This document shows positions 1 to 11,259 of a stretch of 64,000 nt of DNA, one piece after another. The stretch is from positions 17,760,100-17,824,099 of the forward strand of contig CM067503.1 of the NCBI GenBank assembly GCA_034509495.1. The letters run 5' to 3'. The DNA comes from Acestrorhynchus altus. Its lineage: Eukaryota; Chordata; Actinopteri; Characiformes; Acestrorhynchidae. Numbering within the stretch: position 1 is the stretch's first letter; every line of letters starts with the position of its first letter. Below the pieces are notes generated by a model. It did no database searches. It was not told the DNA's origin and worked only from the letters and a program-made list of their open reading frames with translations. Made by a program: the position numbers and the translations under genes.

Positions 1-893
1 CAATGTTTCAACTGCAACAAATTAGTGGAGCATCTGGTAAAATGTACAAACATAAACTGATGCATCTCAAAAAAGTAGAATATGGTTAAAAAGCTCATTT
101 GTGATCACAATTTCTCTCAAAAATGTCAACTGTTACATTTTATATTCATTATACATAAAGTGACATTTCAAGCCTTTTTTTGTTTGTTTTACTGTTGATC
201 ATTATGGCTTACAGCTCATGGCAACCAGAAATCTATAACCTCAAAATTTTAGAAAATGTATTTCAAGTGTGATTATTAATCACAGTATCAATTTTAAAAG
301 AAAAAAACTTTAACTATATGACTTTAACTGTAACGAAAATGTAATGAAACCTTTTTCACCATATTTTTAAAACTGCACTAGTATATATTAAATATTATTT
401 TTTAATATCAACATTATTTTATTTAGATTCTATGTTTGAACCAGAACCATAATATTTACTATTCAAGCATCTGTATGAAAATAAATAGTCATTAGTCAGA
501 TTGGTGAAAAAAGCTGCTATTAACAGTCATGTGATATGTGAGGTGTATTTGTGATATATTTGTGCATTAAACATTAAAAAAAGTCTGAATTTATACTGTT
601 TTCATAATGAAGCTTTATTGTAAGAGCAAGCTAGCTGTCCCACTTTCAAGAATGTCAGGCATTCTTTGGTTATGATCAAAATAAGCAAATAACATTGATA
701 TGACAATATAGGAATATATGTATGTAACAATGTATGTAATTGTATATGTTCCTACTTATAACAATGCCATATTATAGTTTATCTCATATTCAGCCTGTTT
801 GCACTGTCTAATGCAGCAATCTTTAAATCTAGAACTCGAAACATTCCAAAGGGGAAAATACATTTTTATTGTTTGGGGGTTTTTTTGTCGTTG
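1..893. other. AT-rich DNA, no feature seen
   Basis: Low-CpG, AT-rich sequence without open frames, clear repeats or motif clusters. I see nothing I can assign. Confidence 0.6.
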
Positions 894-917
894 TTTTTTT
901 TTTTTTTTTTTTTTTTT
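894..917. repeat. poly(T) tract
   Basis: Uninterrupted run of 24 T, followed after one G by six more T. It could be the tail of a minus-strand retroposon, but no recognisable body lies upstream or downstream. Confidence 0.9.
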
Positions 918-1421
918 GTTTTTTCACCACATAAATTTTGCATATTCTTGACTGCAGGGTCCCATGTTCAACAGAAAAACAACCACTGCATTAGCACTTA
1001 AATTTTAAAAGCATACACGATACACTAACACTGCCTGTAGCCATACCTTGTCATTAAATACATCCCCTATTGTTTCAGAGGTTTGTTTTTTCAAATCATG
1101 GTCCCTCTTCCCTTTTCCATCTTCACTCTGTTTTTAAATTGTAGCTGGATAATTGCACAAAAACACACAAGATGACAGACTGATGACCAGATGAGCGTAG
1201 ATGAAGCTGTAGATGCTCTCACATCAACAGGCTCAAAAAAGCAGAGCAATCAAAACATAAATAGACAGATTGCAGGACGGATGAATTGATAGATCTTTTA
1301 GAGAAGGTCAAACTTCTGTGCTCACACTCTCGAAGCATCGTGAAAAGAAGAGAAATTGATTGCCACTCACAAAAGGGTTGAAATGACCAAGAAATTATTT
1401 TTTCTGGGCAATGAACATTGT

Positions 1422-1541
<120 letters not shown>

Positions 1542-1689
1542 AAAAGTGTGAGGGGGGGAAGAATGAACCACCAAACCTCTCTTTGTAGAAAGTGTCTCGA
1601 AAGTAACCACTGTCATTTTCAGGTGTTGCTGGTATTCCAGTCAAATGGCCACTCTACCAGAACAGAATAGATCAAAGTAGAGAGTTTTG

Positions 1690-1985
1690 GAGGGCTGACC
1701 AACTGTCTCCTTCCCAATTTGTCCTTGATCACAGTCCATACACATTGTGCTCGAGGAGATGTCCGCTGTCACCGTGATGTCATGATTTTACCTTGGTGAT
1801 TTTATCATGGATACCTTAGAGACAACGGCAGATGTCCATGGAAAAGCCCTGTAGCGCTGGTTTTCTATTACTGACGTCATGCTTTGTGAATGATGAACAT
1901 CTCAAAGCTACCTTTCATTATTGGGGTGACACTATAGGCTGAAATACCCTTGTCTTTGAGGAGCATTTTCATTCTGTATTTCTGT
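1690..1985. promoter_or_regulatory. candidate conserved non-coding element
   Basis: Unique sequence with balanced composition in an AT-rich setting. It contains a perfect TGACGTCA (CRE/ATF palindrome) at 1872-1879 and GATA/TTATC-like words near 1798-1806. No coding frame. Regulatory role is inference from composition and motifs only. Confidence 0.35.
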
Positions 1986-1997
1986 ATTTAATCTAAA

Positions 1998-2165
1998 CCC
2001 AGTGTTTCTCAAACTTGGACCGAACATCCTTCTGTCATGCAGATTTAGTGGATTACCTGCTCCCAACACACCTGATTCAACTGATCAGCTATTTAACAAG
2101 CACTTTCAGAGTTGCAGTGGATGTGTTACAGCAGGGGATGCTCTAAAATGTTAGCAGTGGCACTA
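1998..2165. mobile_element. MITE-like dispersed repeat, copy 1
   Basis: Begins with a 'CAGTGTTTCTCAAACTTGG' type end and contains the 'CAACACACCTGATTCAACT' core and the 'GGATGTGTTACAGCAGGG' arm, which I recognise as a common palindromic teleost repeat. Related copies appear to lie at 22.57 and 27.13 kb. The class is not resolved. Confidence 0.5.
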
Positions 2166-2169
2166 AGAC

Positions 2170-3050
2170 TGAGTATCAGAAACACTGCTTTGACCTCAGC
2201 AACAAAAAGAACGTTTTTGGCTCTTAAACAGATTAAAACTAATTTCTGCAGGGTCCGGGAATTTCAAAGTATTGACTTCAAAGTAATATCTAAAACATAT
2301 TATGCATGTTTTTGGGTGCATGTGTGGGACCTATATACATAGGGAACAGTTAGCAATTTGAGATTTTGCCACAGCATGGAAAAAGGGACATGCTGAAAGT
2401 TCATTAAAGGACTGTAATATACAATGTCCTTCTCCTCACTGGTTCCTTGGTAACAATGTCATACTGTACACAGACTACATTAATTGGAGAAAGAATGGTT
2501 AATAAACAGAAATAGTAATTTCATTACTGATACTTTTAATCAGTTATGAAATTTTTTGTATTTGTGTATTTTATGATATTGACAACACCCTTGCACCTAA
2601 CAGCGTGGTAAAATTATAGTAATCCATGGTTTCTGGTGTATGTATTTTATTAACTATTGGAAATAAGAAAGAAAAGAATGATGCATTGCATTGCTGGTAG
2701 TTTAGCAATAACATTTTATTAAAACCCCATATAGGGTGCGAGTAGAATTTGTACATTTTTGTAGAGATGCTTTTTCTTGTTTTTAAAAAATATGTTTGTA
2801 TTATTTATGGCTGTAAAACTCTGTATATCAGTAGTTCTCATTCCTTTCTCAAATAAGCTGTAAAAATCACATCAAAACAACTGACATTGCGTACATAAAG
2901 ACAGGATGCAAGTGCTGAATATATTCATTTCTAAAATCTAAAGCGAGCCGAAAACAAAACATAAGAAACACTTTATACAGATACACAAAACTACAAAGAA
3001 ACATGAACGCTATGCTACTCTATGTATCTTAGTGACCATGTTGACAATAT
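2170..3050. other. AT-rich intergenic DNA
   Basis: No coding potential and no repeat family that I recognise. Short ORFs here have no features of real genes. Confidence 0.5.
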
Positions 3051-3229
3051 TGTCTTTGCTCAGTCTCTGCACATTAAGTCATTGGTTGGCCTCATGTTTT
3101 CCTGTTTATTGGTACCGAAAATGTACAAAAAACAATACTTGAACACACACATTAAAAATAAGGACATCCCCCAAAAATGAATGATTCTCTAATCACGTGA
3201 TGTCTGTGCACAGCAATCCTTTTAAAGGC

Positions 3230-3640
3230 AGTGCCACTAATGGCTCGGTGATGGATAGACAGATCCACAAAGACCAGAACAAATAGGCCTTTACACGCAA
3301 ATGGAGATGGGCGCGTGTAGCACTCGCTCACAGCCGGATATGCAGATAGAGGATGAGATGATCACGGGCCTAGACAGAGACGGATAGAGCAGCACAAACG
3401 AGTAAACACAGTAGGCCTGATTGGGAGGCTGTGCTAATCATAATTAATCACTTACTTATTAAGCGTTAATTACGCTTCGCAAATATATCCTCAGTGCACA
3501 AGCCAAGGGATTGAAGTTGTTGAGGTGGAAGGGGGAGGGAAGGGGCTAAATGAGGCAATATTAATCTATTCTTACTTATTAATTTCCCTAATTAAACCAA
3601 CAAGGCGCAGATATAAGTGTTTTCTTTGTGAAATAAATGA
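3230..3640. promoter_or_regulatory. candidate enhancer with homeodomain-site cluster
   Basis: Seen: repeated TAATTA/ATTAAT words at about 3440-3475 and 3560-3598, in otherwise unique sequence with a few CpGs (TACGCTTCGC at 3471-3480). Known: TAATTA is the core site of many homeodomain proteins, and such clusters are typical of developmental enhancers. Inferred: regulatory function. There is no coding frame. Confidence 0.42.
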
Positions 3641-3784
3641 GGACTTTGTAAAAAGCAATACCAAGCCGAGCATGTCGGTGTACAAACACTAAATCATCTG
3701 AATTATTGAGGGGATGGGGGTGCAGGGGGATGTGTGTGTATGTGTGGGGGGTGTTCTATCTGCTCTTCATTATTTGTTGTGGTG

Positions 3785-3930
3785 AGATACATCTTAACCA
3801 GATTACACCCTGAGTCATTATAATTAGACACATCCTTTAAAAATCTCTCTTACACTACAGCTTAATCATCTGCCTCTTTAGCGAGACTGCTGCTTGGTCT
3901 TCAAACACACTAAGCCTATAAATCAGTGGT
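3785..3930. promoter_or_regulatory. candidate conserved non-coding block
   Basis: Unique stretch with TAATTAGA, TTAATCAT and AGTCATTATAA words and no repeat character. It may be an extension of the element at 3.2-3.6 kb. Weak support. Confidence 0.25.
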
Positions 3931-4229
3931 TCTTCTACTGCTCTGTTCTATAGTTTCTCATTAGGTTCAAAGAGATTTTTTTGCCAACATCCTGTGAAGC
4001 TTGTACAACCCAACAGTTTCTACGCCTTTGTGGGTGGAGCATGAATAGGTCAATTAAATGAATTAGGTTGAATTAGGTGTTGGGTGGATGGAAAACACTA
4101 CTAAATGTGCTGAGCAGTGGTAGGCCTACATCATGGCCAAGACTGAGACCTGGAACCACAGAGCTCTGAGCAAGTGCTCATCCCGCCATGTTTCACCCCT
4201 GCTGAAGAATCCATCTTAAGACCTTAGGA

Positions 4230-4365
4230 CTTTGCTGGTAGCTGGTTTCAGATGGAGGTTAAAAACCTGGCCAACCAAGTGAAAGCATACTCTATACTAG
4301 TAGTGCTTTTCATGCTGGTCACCCATCTTGGTTATACTGGTCATGCTGGTCCACCAGTATGGGCT
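4230..4365. repeat. CTGGT-rich dispersed repeat fragment
   Basis: Iterated 'CTGGTCATGCTGGT'-type words in both orientations (TGCTGGTAGCTGG, CATGCTGGTCACC, GGTCCACCAG). This resembles a common teleost palindromic repeat built from such words. Confidence 0.4.
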
Positions 4366-4369
4366 TGTG

Positions 4370-5155
4370 ATGCAACATTTTTTGATTGCATTCAGATCAT
4401 TTATATCAGGGAAAAAAACCATCACATCTCCTTCATAATCACAAACCATTGACTTGTAGACATAAACTGACCAACTGACCAAACTGTCCACTTCTGTACT
4501 TTCCTCATACTTTTAAATCTGCGATTAGTGAGTGGGCTCCCTGAGGTTAACTATAAAGTTAATGTTGCATTAACAAATACACTGGGAACACTTAATAATC
4601 ACAATATAACACAAAGTCGGTTAAACATCAGAGATATCAATCTGCTCAGTTAGGAAGCATAAGTATGCTGTATGCTGTTAGGTACTGAGATTAAATCCTC
4701 AGAGCCGTGGTCAGACCGTACATGGTGCAGTGAGCCCTATGTTCCTCCTGGTGCAGACAATGCCTGATGGTTGTTATGTCATTTTGTTCTGAACTAATTA
4801 CACAGTTTATGTCATTGTTTTTGAGCAGGTTACAGTTCAGGCACTGTTCCAAATAAACAGCTATTTAGATTTTAATTAAGATATAAAATATATGTATAAG
4901 TGTATAGGTGAGTGGGTGACACAGCCTTTGGTCACATGCAGTGTGACTGCATTGTCAGTTACAGTTCCCACTGTAAACTGTGTTGTAGAGGGTGAACATG
5001 TGGTGTTTATACTAAATGTTAGTTGCAGCATTTTATATTTTTCTAAACTACAGTTTGTGCCAACCAGTTCCTGCCAGAAAAGCTTTATTAATTGTTTGAC
5101 TAGCATCTCAAAATAATTTGTTCTTTTCATAATTTTACTCCAGCATCTTAAAATA
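4370..5155. other. AT-rich intergenic DNA
   Basis: No gene, promoter or repeat that I can support. Confidence 0.45.
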
Positions 5156-5159
5156 AAGT

Positions 5160-5460
5160 TGAAATGCACTTTATGTCCAAATGTTTCTGGACATCCCTTT
5201 TAAATAATCCATTTATCTACTTTAAGTTGCACACATGGTTGGCAAAGATGTACAGATTGTACTGTAAACATATTACCAATAGAATAGGACCCTCTGGACA
5301 GGTAAACATAAATGCCACCTATGCCAGGTGTGGGCTAGAGGGGTATAAAGTGCCCCCGCATTTAAATGTAGAGCAGGGGAACTGTGTTCTCTGTAATAAT
5401 GGTGATCCATCCAGCACTTTTAGGAAGAGCTGGTGAGGTGGGGACGAGGTCAGATGGTAA
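5160..5460. mobile_element. dispersed DNA-transposon-like repeat
   Basis: Starts 'CACTTTATGTCCAAATG' and carries the words 'TTTAAGTTGCACAC', 'GGACAGGTAAACAT' and 'GAGGTGGGGACGAGGTC', which I recall from a widespread teleost non-autonomous element. It abuts the Tc1-like relic at 5.47 kb, so one may have inserted into the other. Family name not known to me. Confidence 0.45.
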
Positions 5461-5464
5461 CCTC

Positions 5465-6343
5465 ATTTTTAAAACAGTATCTTCATCAGAAGATACTAAC
5501 TATACATATACACATTGACATCAAGGATGTCTCTGTACATCGCTGCAGTCATCTTTCCTTTGACCCAGACTTGTCTCCCTCTTCCTACTGCAAAAAACCA
5601 TTCCCACAGCATGATGCTGCCACCACCATACTTCACTGTTGGAATGGTATTGGTTAGGTGATGAACAGTGCCTGGTTTCCTCCAGACATGACACTTGGCA
5701 TTGAGGCCAAAGAGTTCAATACTTCTTTCATCCGATAATATTGTTTCTCATGGTCTGAGAGTCCTTTAGGTACCTTTTGGCAAAAGGTGAGCTGTAATGT
5801 GCCTTTTACTGAGGAGCTGCTCCCGTTTGGACACTCTATCACACAGTCCTCATTGGTGGAGGGCTGGAGAAACGGTTGTCCTTCTCTCCACAGAGTAAGG
5901 TTGGAGCTCTGTCAGAGTGACCATTGGGTTCTTGGCCACCTTCTTCACTAAGGCCCTTCTACCACGGTCACTCAGTTTGGCTGGGTGGGGCCAGCTCTGT
6001 GAAGAGCCCTGGTGGTTCCAAACTTCTTTCATTTATGGATGATGGAGGCCACTGTGCTCACTGGGACCTTCAATGCAGCAGATTTTGGAGGTCTACAGAC
6101 AATTACTTAGACACTGTCTTCCATGGGACCTTATATAAACAGGTGTTTGCCTTTCCAAATCATGTGCAGTCAACTGAATTTACCAAATTTCAATCAAACA
6201 TTTCTCACTTTATCATTGTCCTTTGTCAATTGTGTGCCAAATTTTGAGGGGAAAAATGAATTGAATCCATTTTGAAATAAGGCTGCAACATAACAAAATG
6301 TGCAAAAAGTGAAGTGTTGTGAATACTTTCCGGATGCACTGTA
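5465..6343 (-). pseudogene. Tc1-like transposon relic, transposase broken
   Basis: The minus strand encodes a decayed Tc1/mariner-superfamily transposase. The N-terminal HTH region at 5850-6032 shows 'KLSDRGRRALVKKVAKNP' and 'TLTELQPYSVERRTTVS', close to the Tc1 consensus. Further C-terminal, at about 5585-5640, the 'KYGGGSIMLWG' region survives only as broken frames. The end at 6327-6343 (TTCCGGATGCACTGTA) is a typical Tc1-family terminus next to TA. The left end is lost near 5.5 kb. Frameshifts and stops rule out an active enzyme. It shares its terminus type with the copy at 14.0-15.0 kb. Confidence 0.85.
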
Positions 6344-6344
6344 A

Positions 6345-6785
6345 GTCAATATTCCAGTCAATATTCCGTCTGGTGGAAATGGGCTTCCTGAAGGATTTGA
6401 TAGGATTTGATCTTCCGAGCTTCTAGCAAGTAAGCTATTGATGGATCACAATGAACTTCACAGTCATAAATATATGCTTTATGAGTTGTAGTATAGTTGT
6501 GAAAGTTTAATCACACAGTAACAGTGGTCTTCTTCCAGTCAGAGATTTTTTAACTACACTTTACCCCCACCATTCTGGAGGTGTGGAAACACTCCTGATA
6601 AGAACCACAGCTGTGTTTTCATTTACTGCTCAGTGAGAAATTCCAACATAATCCCTTCTTGGCGTGGAATTCAGTGAACCTTGATCTCACTCCAGGCCCC
6701 AGTCCTTAAGGTCCGAGGAGCTGATGGTTCTGCTAAACGGCCCGAGCTTCTGCTATTACTCTAATCTCTGTTCCCACTTTGCCTC

Positions 6786-6790
<5 letters not shown>
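6345..6790. other. unassigned intergenic DNA
   Basis: Unique sequence with moderate GC toward 6.6-6.7 kb. Nothing assignable. Confidence 0.4.

Positions 6791-6840
<50 letters not shown>
6791..6840. repeat. (CT)25 microsatellite
   Basis: Pure CT dinucleotide run directly left of the CpG-richer block at 6.86-7.01 kb. Confidence 0.97.
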
Positions 6841-6841
<1 letters not shown>

Positions 6842-6859
6842 AAACACTTGATCAGTTTC

Positions 6860-7020
6860 CTCGTTCCTTTCTTCTGCTGTTTCTGGCGCACATTACTGCG
6901 CTAATGGCCAGTAATGCGGGCCAGATATGATAATCTAAGCGCTGTCAGAACGCGTTAGCGGCCGCAGACTGACGTGTCAATGCGGGAGAGCACAGGTGAT
7001 GCGCCGGGGCCGCGAATCGT
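6860..7020. promoter_or_regulatory. candidate conserved element, CpG-rich
   Basis: Unique sequence with about ten CpGs (for example GAACGCGTTAGCGGCCGC near 6948) in a CpG-poor region. It has inverted words (GCGCACATTACTGCGC, TAATGGCCAGTAATG) and a TGACGTGTCA. No plausible coding frame. Regulatory role inferred. Confidence 0.42.
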
Positions 7021-7045
7021 CAAAAAACAGACACGTCTATTACAG

Positions 7046-7048
<3 letters not shown>

Positions 7049-7100
<52 letters not shown>
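7049..7100. repeat. compound (CT)n(AC)n microsatellite
   Basis: About 16 CT units followed by about 10 AC units, then an impure CA/CG tract to about 7130. Confidence 0.95.
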
Positions 7101-7139
7101 GTGCACACACGTGCGCACACGCGCACGCGCCTTTCAAGA

Positions 7140-7296
7140 AGGCCTAACGATCCGTGCGCGCTCCTGCGGTGGTCACGGTGCGGCGCGCGCCTCGCTGCTG
7201 ATTTATGCGCGGGTGTAATTGAGTGTTAATAAGAGTGTGTCCGGAGCGCGAGTGGCACAGAGAGGGTCCGCGAGCCTCAGACCAGAGTAGTTTTGG
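7140..7296. promoter_or_regulatory. CpG-rich block
   Basis: Dense CpGs (GTGCGGCGCGCGCCTCG near 7180, GTCCGGAGCGCGAG near 7240). It lies between microsatellites and has no coding signature. It could be a small CpG island or part of an enhancer. Confidence 0.35.
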
Positions 7297-7347
7297 ACAC
7301 ACGCACACGCACACACACACACACACACACAGGAGCGCGTGAGCACG

Positions 7348-7383
<36 letters not shown>
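7297..7383. repeat. impure (CA)n/(CG)n tract
   Basis: Two CA runs (7297-7332 and 7355-7383) separated by AGGAGCGCGTGAGCACGCGCG. Alternating purine-pyrimidine throughout, so it is Z-DNA prone in principle. Confidence 0.93.
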
Positions 7384-7386
<3 letters not shown>

Positions 7387-7568
7387 GGATGGAGGGAAAG
7401 AAAAACAGGCAAAAGTAGGAGAAAGAAAAAGAAAGAAAAAGAGAGAAAGAGAAGAACAAAACAGCAGAATGATGAGCTTCATGAGGTTTGTGAGTGAGGA
7501 AGTTCAGCCATGCTTCTCTTCAACTGTGCATATCATACATGTCAGCCTCTGTATAATACAAAATAAAA

Positions 7569-7570
<2 letters not shown>

Positions 7571-7630
<60 letters not shown>
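7571..7630. repeat. (GT)30 microsatellite
   Basis: Pure GT run of 60 bp. Confidence 0.97.
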
Positions 7631-7632
<2 letters not shown>

Positions 7633-7644
7633 TGGTATATATAT

Positions 7645-7798
7645 GTGGGTGCTGGGTAGATGGGCCCTGTTTAATTGATGCAGGCTGAGCATCGATCCCC
7701 CCGCCTGGCCTAATGAAGGCCTGATTGGTTTGTGAGGGCTGGCTGGTTCTGCTCAACTGCCCCGACCGCCTGCACTAATCCACAGCGCAGCGCATTAA
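7645..7798. promoter_or_regulatory. candidate conserved element
   Basis: Unique GC-balanced block with TTTAATTGATG, GCATCGATCC, GGCCTAATGAAGGCC and CACTAATCC words, wedged between a GT and an AC microsatellite. Regulatory inference only. Confidence 0.38.
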
Positions 7799-7813
7799 CA
7801 CACACACACACAC

Positions 7814-7848
<35 letters not shown>
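7798..7848. repeat. (CA)n microsatellite
   Basis: About 25 CA units with one CCTA interruption. Confidence 0.95.
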
Positions 7849-7849
<1 letters not shown>

Positions 7850-7944
7850 AATTCACCATCACTCTTTCACCTGCTCTATACATCTTTCTCACTCTCCACA
7901 TTCCCCAACTCTCTAACACTTTTCCCATGATCTCTCTTCTTAAA

Positions 7945-7948
<4 letters not shown>

Positions 7949-7993
<45 letters not shown>
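7949..7993. repeat. (CT)22 microsatellite
   Basis: Near-pure CT run. Confidence 0.95.
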
Positions 7994-7999
<6 letters not shown>

Positions 8000-8725
8000 T
8001 CTTGGGACTGTGCTCATCTTTACTTGCCATTGGTCTTTTTCTTTCTCTATTCCGCTGCTCTGTTTACGCCACTGTGAAGTTATATGCTTACAAATATATG
8101 ATTACATATTCATGGTTATTTGACAGCAAGTGTAATCAGTTTGGCTACAGATATAAATGCCATTACTTTATGGGCTACTTCCTCTTTTGAAATGAAGGTG
8201 CTTGTGCTATAAAGGGTCTTCAATGGTTCTTTAAAACTCTTTAACCCTGAAAACTCAAGGACAATTTTGGTACATGGTTTTATATATAACCTTCTAAACA
8301 TGATCCTAAATAACATCAAAAAGGGGTCCGATATCACTACACATCAAACCTTTTGACTTTGCAGCTTGAAATGATCATTTACTTTCTTGAAATTGTAATA
8401 TAAAGTGATTATTTAGACTATTTTATGTTCTGGAAATAGAAATACTAAAACAAAAGTTAAAATGTCAAAGTATTTTAATACTGAAATACAACATGTGGAT
8501 GCTTATGAATCTCAAATGTTAGAATACCATGAAAAATATTTAAATATTTAAATTCATATTTTTAAAATTAATAATACACCATACAACCACAATAATATGA
8601 CTACATCCTTCTATACTCTCCATTTTTCAGCTCCAATTCTCATACTTATTTTGGGTCACTTTATAGTTTTATAATTACAGACTATATTCCATCTCCTTTC
8701 ACCCTGTTCTTCAGTGGTCAAGACA
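8000..8725. other. AT-rich intergenic DNA
   Basis: No gene or recognised element. Around 8210-8260 there is a short 'AAAGGGTCTTCAATGGTTCTTT' stretch like the GGTTCTTT repeat family described below. Confidence 0.4.
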
Positions 8726-8729
8726 CAGG

Positions 8730-9345
8730 ACCATCATAGAGCCGGTATTATGTGGGTGGTGGTCAGTCTCAGCACTGCAGTGACACTGTGGTGGTGTGTT
8801 ACTGTGTGTTGGACTATTATGAATGAGAAAGACATAGAAGGGTTTCTGGAGTTTTTAAATCCCTCATTGTCACTACTTGGCTGAGAACTGTCCACCAACC
8901 AGAAATATACAGCCAACAGTGTCCTGTGGGCAGTGTCCTGTAAGCAGTAATGATAGACTAGAGGATGACCATCACAAACTGTGCAGGAACAGATGAGCAA
9001 CTTTACTTCTACAAGGTGGAGCAAATAAGTAGGATAGTTTAATAAAGTAGACAGTGAGTGGACTGTCCAGCACAGCTGGGTCTGATCCACTCTTACTAGT
9101 GAAACACACATTAATGCTCCACCACCATCTCAGTGTCACTGCAGTGCTGGGAATGACCACCCACATAATACCTTCTCTGTGGGGTTCTGTGGGGTCCTGA
9201 TCATTGAACCGCAGGGTGAAAGGAGGCTAACAATGTATGCAGAGAAACAGATGAACAATTATAGAACTACAATATGGATAGTGGAGCTGATAAAATGGAC
9301 AGTGAGTGTTGAAACAGGTAGTCGTAATGCTATGGCAAATCATTG
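8730..9345. mobile_element. long palindromic MITE
   Basis: The left part (GTATTATGTGGGTGGTGG, CAGCACTGCAGTGACACTG at 8745-8785) recurs inverted at about 9115-9170 (CAGTGTCACTGCAGTGCTG, CCACCCACATAATACC). A tail follows to 'AAATGGACAGTGAGTG'. I recognise this as a high-copy ostariophysan repeat. It has no coding capacity and is presumably non-autonomous. Confidence 0.75.
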
Positions 9346-9635
9346 TATATTATATTCAGTGTATTTGAAGTGACAAATTTAAACCATTTTTTGTGTTAAA
9401 GTTAATAGGCTGTCATTTATTTAATAGTAATTTATTCAAACTCCATTATTCAAATAAACTTTTCAAATAATGTAAGAAACCTGATTTCTGGTGCACAATA
9501 TTCACATTCTTAGATGCACTAGTATTTAAGTAAAAACAAAAAAGGTTTAAAATATTCCACATTACATGTAATTTATTTTTAATGACATTATGAACACATT
9601 ACCTTATTCACCATATCCATGCTTCTCAGTGGGGT
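9345..9635. other. AT-rich intergenic DNA
   Basis: Nothing assignable. Confidence 0.4.
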
Positions 9636-9639
9636 ATTG

Positions 9640-9850
9640 TAAGGTATCTAAGGTTACTACATAGACATAAAAAGAGAACTTCAAGGGTTTTTTTAGTAAC
9701 AAACTCTTGAAAACTGAAAACTATTTTGGTGCTTAAATTGTTCTTAGCCCAATAAAACGATTCTTCAGATTTGTGGAACACTTTTTATTGATGGTTTAAA
9801 ATAGATTCTTTAAAATGGTTCTACGTAGCACCAAAAAGACCTTCACAATC
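9640..9850. mobile_element. GGTTCTTT-family palindromic repeat copy
   Basis: Contains 'AAATGGTTCTACGTAGCACCAAAAAGACC' type words in split form plus 'GAACTTCAAGGGTTTTTT' and 'CTATTTTGGTGC'. This family of short A/T-rich palindromes with AAAGAACC/GGTTCTTT cores is scattered through the window. Confidence 0.45.
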
Positions 9851-10690
9851 ATAACAAGTCAATAAACCATTTTCAGCATTATTTGCAACCCTTACTTAGC
9901 CTGTACAATTCAATGGTTAAGATGTAAAAGAGTGATTAAAATGATTTGGTATGAAATGGTTCAGTGAAGAGAAATGTGCTCAGATTTCTTTATAGTGAAG
10001 GTGATAAGAACCAGAGGCCTACAATCAAAGGCATTTTTCAATTTGATTATTTAACTTAGTTGATACCCAATACATTTTAGGTCCAACATTTACCTAAAAT
10101 AACACAGTGCCTCATGCATCAGACTGAGTATTTGTAATCATGTAATGCAATAAGTTTCTGTGATGAGTCTACATTTACATCTGGTCCATTTACTACTAAT
10201 GTAAACCATGCTGAGTTAGTGGTTTTCTCTAGACCAAATTGCTCAGAATCAAATTGCTCCTAATCATTAAATTCAGCCGCTGATTTGAAAATTCTGTGAC
10301 ATTCCACTTTGCGCAACATTAAAGGCTCATCACTTTGGTATTTTTTATTTTTTTTGTATTGGATGCATTTTAGAAACATGAATTAAATGTTTTTAGTGAG
10401 GTAGTTTGTTGTTCTCCACAGTATAAACTGATATGTTTTACATTAAAAGTTTGGACAAAATCTTAGAAAACAAAAAATGAAATTGAAGAACACAGCATAA
10501 AAAAGATTTATTAGTAATTCTGCCTCTAGGAAGCCTGTCAGTTGGTCAAGAACCTTTAAATTGAAGGGTTCTTTAAAATGTCCTTTACGCTCCAGAACTG
10601 CACTTGCAAGAACAATACTCTTTCTTAGCATTGCTTAACAAAAATGACTAACATGCTTTATCCCTGAAAACTGCATCAGCATTGCTGTGG
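9850..10690. other. AT-rich intergenic DNA
   Basis: No gene or feature supported. Confidence 0.45.
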
Positions 10691-10694
10691 TTGC

Positions 10695-10765
10695 ATTAAT
10701 ACACTCTTCAAAATAAAGGTGCTTTCATTGTATGGTTCTGCAAACCATTGGAACCATTGTATATT
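10695..10765. mobile_element. GGTTCTTT-family repeat fragment
   Basis: 'CTCTTCAAAATAAAGGTGCT' end followed by 'TATGGTTCTGCAAACCATTGGAACC'-like words in the family order. Confidence 0.4.
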
Positions 10766-11259
10766 TGAAATATCTATAGAGACACAGATGATCTGGTAAA
10801 TGGCATTTAAAGAGGAAATTTGTATCTTTCAGAAAATACATGAATTAGTGGGTTTCCTTGTGGGGAGAAGAGCTCATATGTTGCTACTACTGCACATGTG
10901 CAGTTACGTTATGTTGTTCTTCCCTGCAGTTGATGTAACCATTTGTTTTCACCCATATTGCCTTTTGTCAGGTACGCATCTGCTCTCATTAATCTCATTC
11001 TGTGTTCAAACTGTTAAATGATGTGACAGGTTTGTCACAAAAGCTGTTAAAAAGAGTTGGGATTGTGGCAATGATGTAGATTCTTGGGACATTGGAATGA
11101 ATTACATTTACATTGTCAGTGTATTTCTCATATGAATTGACAGCTTTAATACAATTTTAAGCAGGACAGCTAAAAAACCATCTATCCATTCATTATCTCT
11201 CGCTTATCTGGGGTCCAGGTTGCAGAGCCAGCAGCCTAAGCAAAGCGGTTCAAACCTCC

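Noticed and set aside
654..680. Partial resemblance to miR-9 (TCTTTGGTTAT)
   Set aside because: Only the first 11 bases match and no complementary arm for a hairpin is visible nearby.
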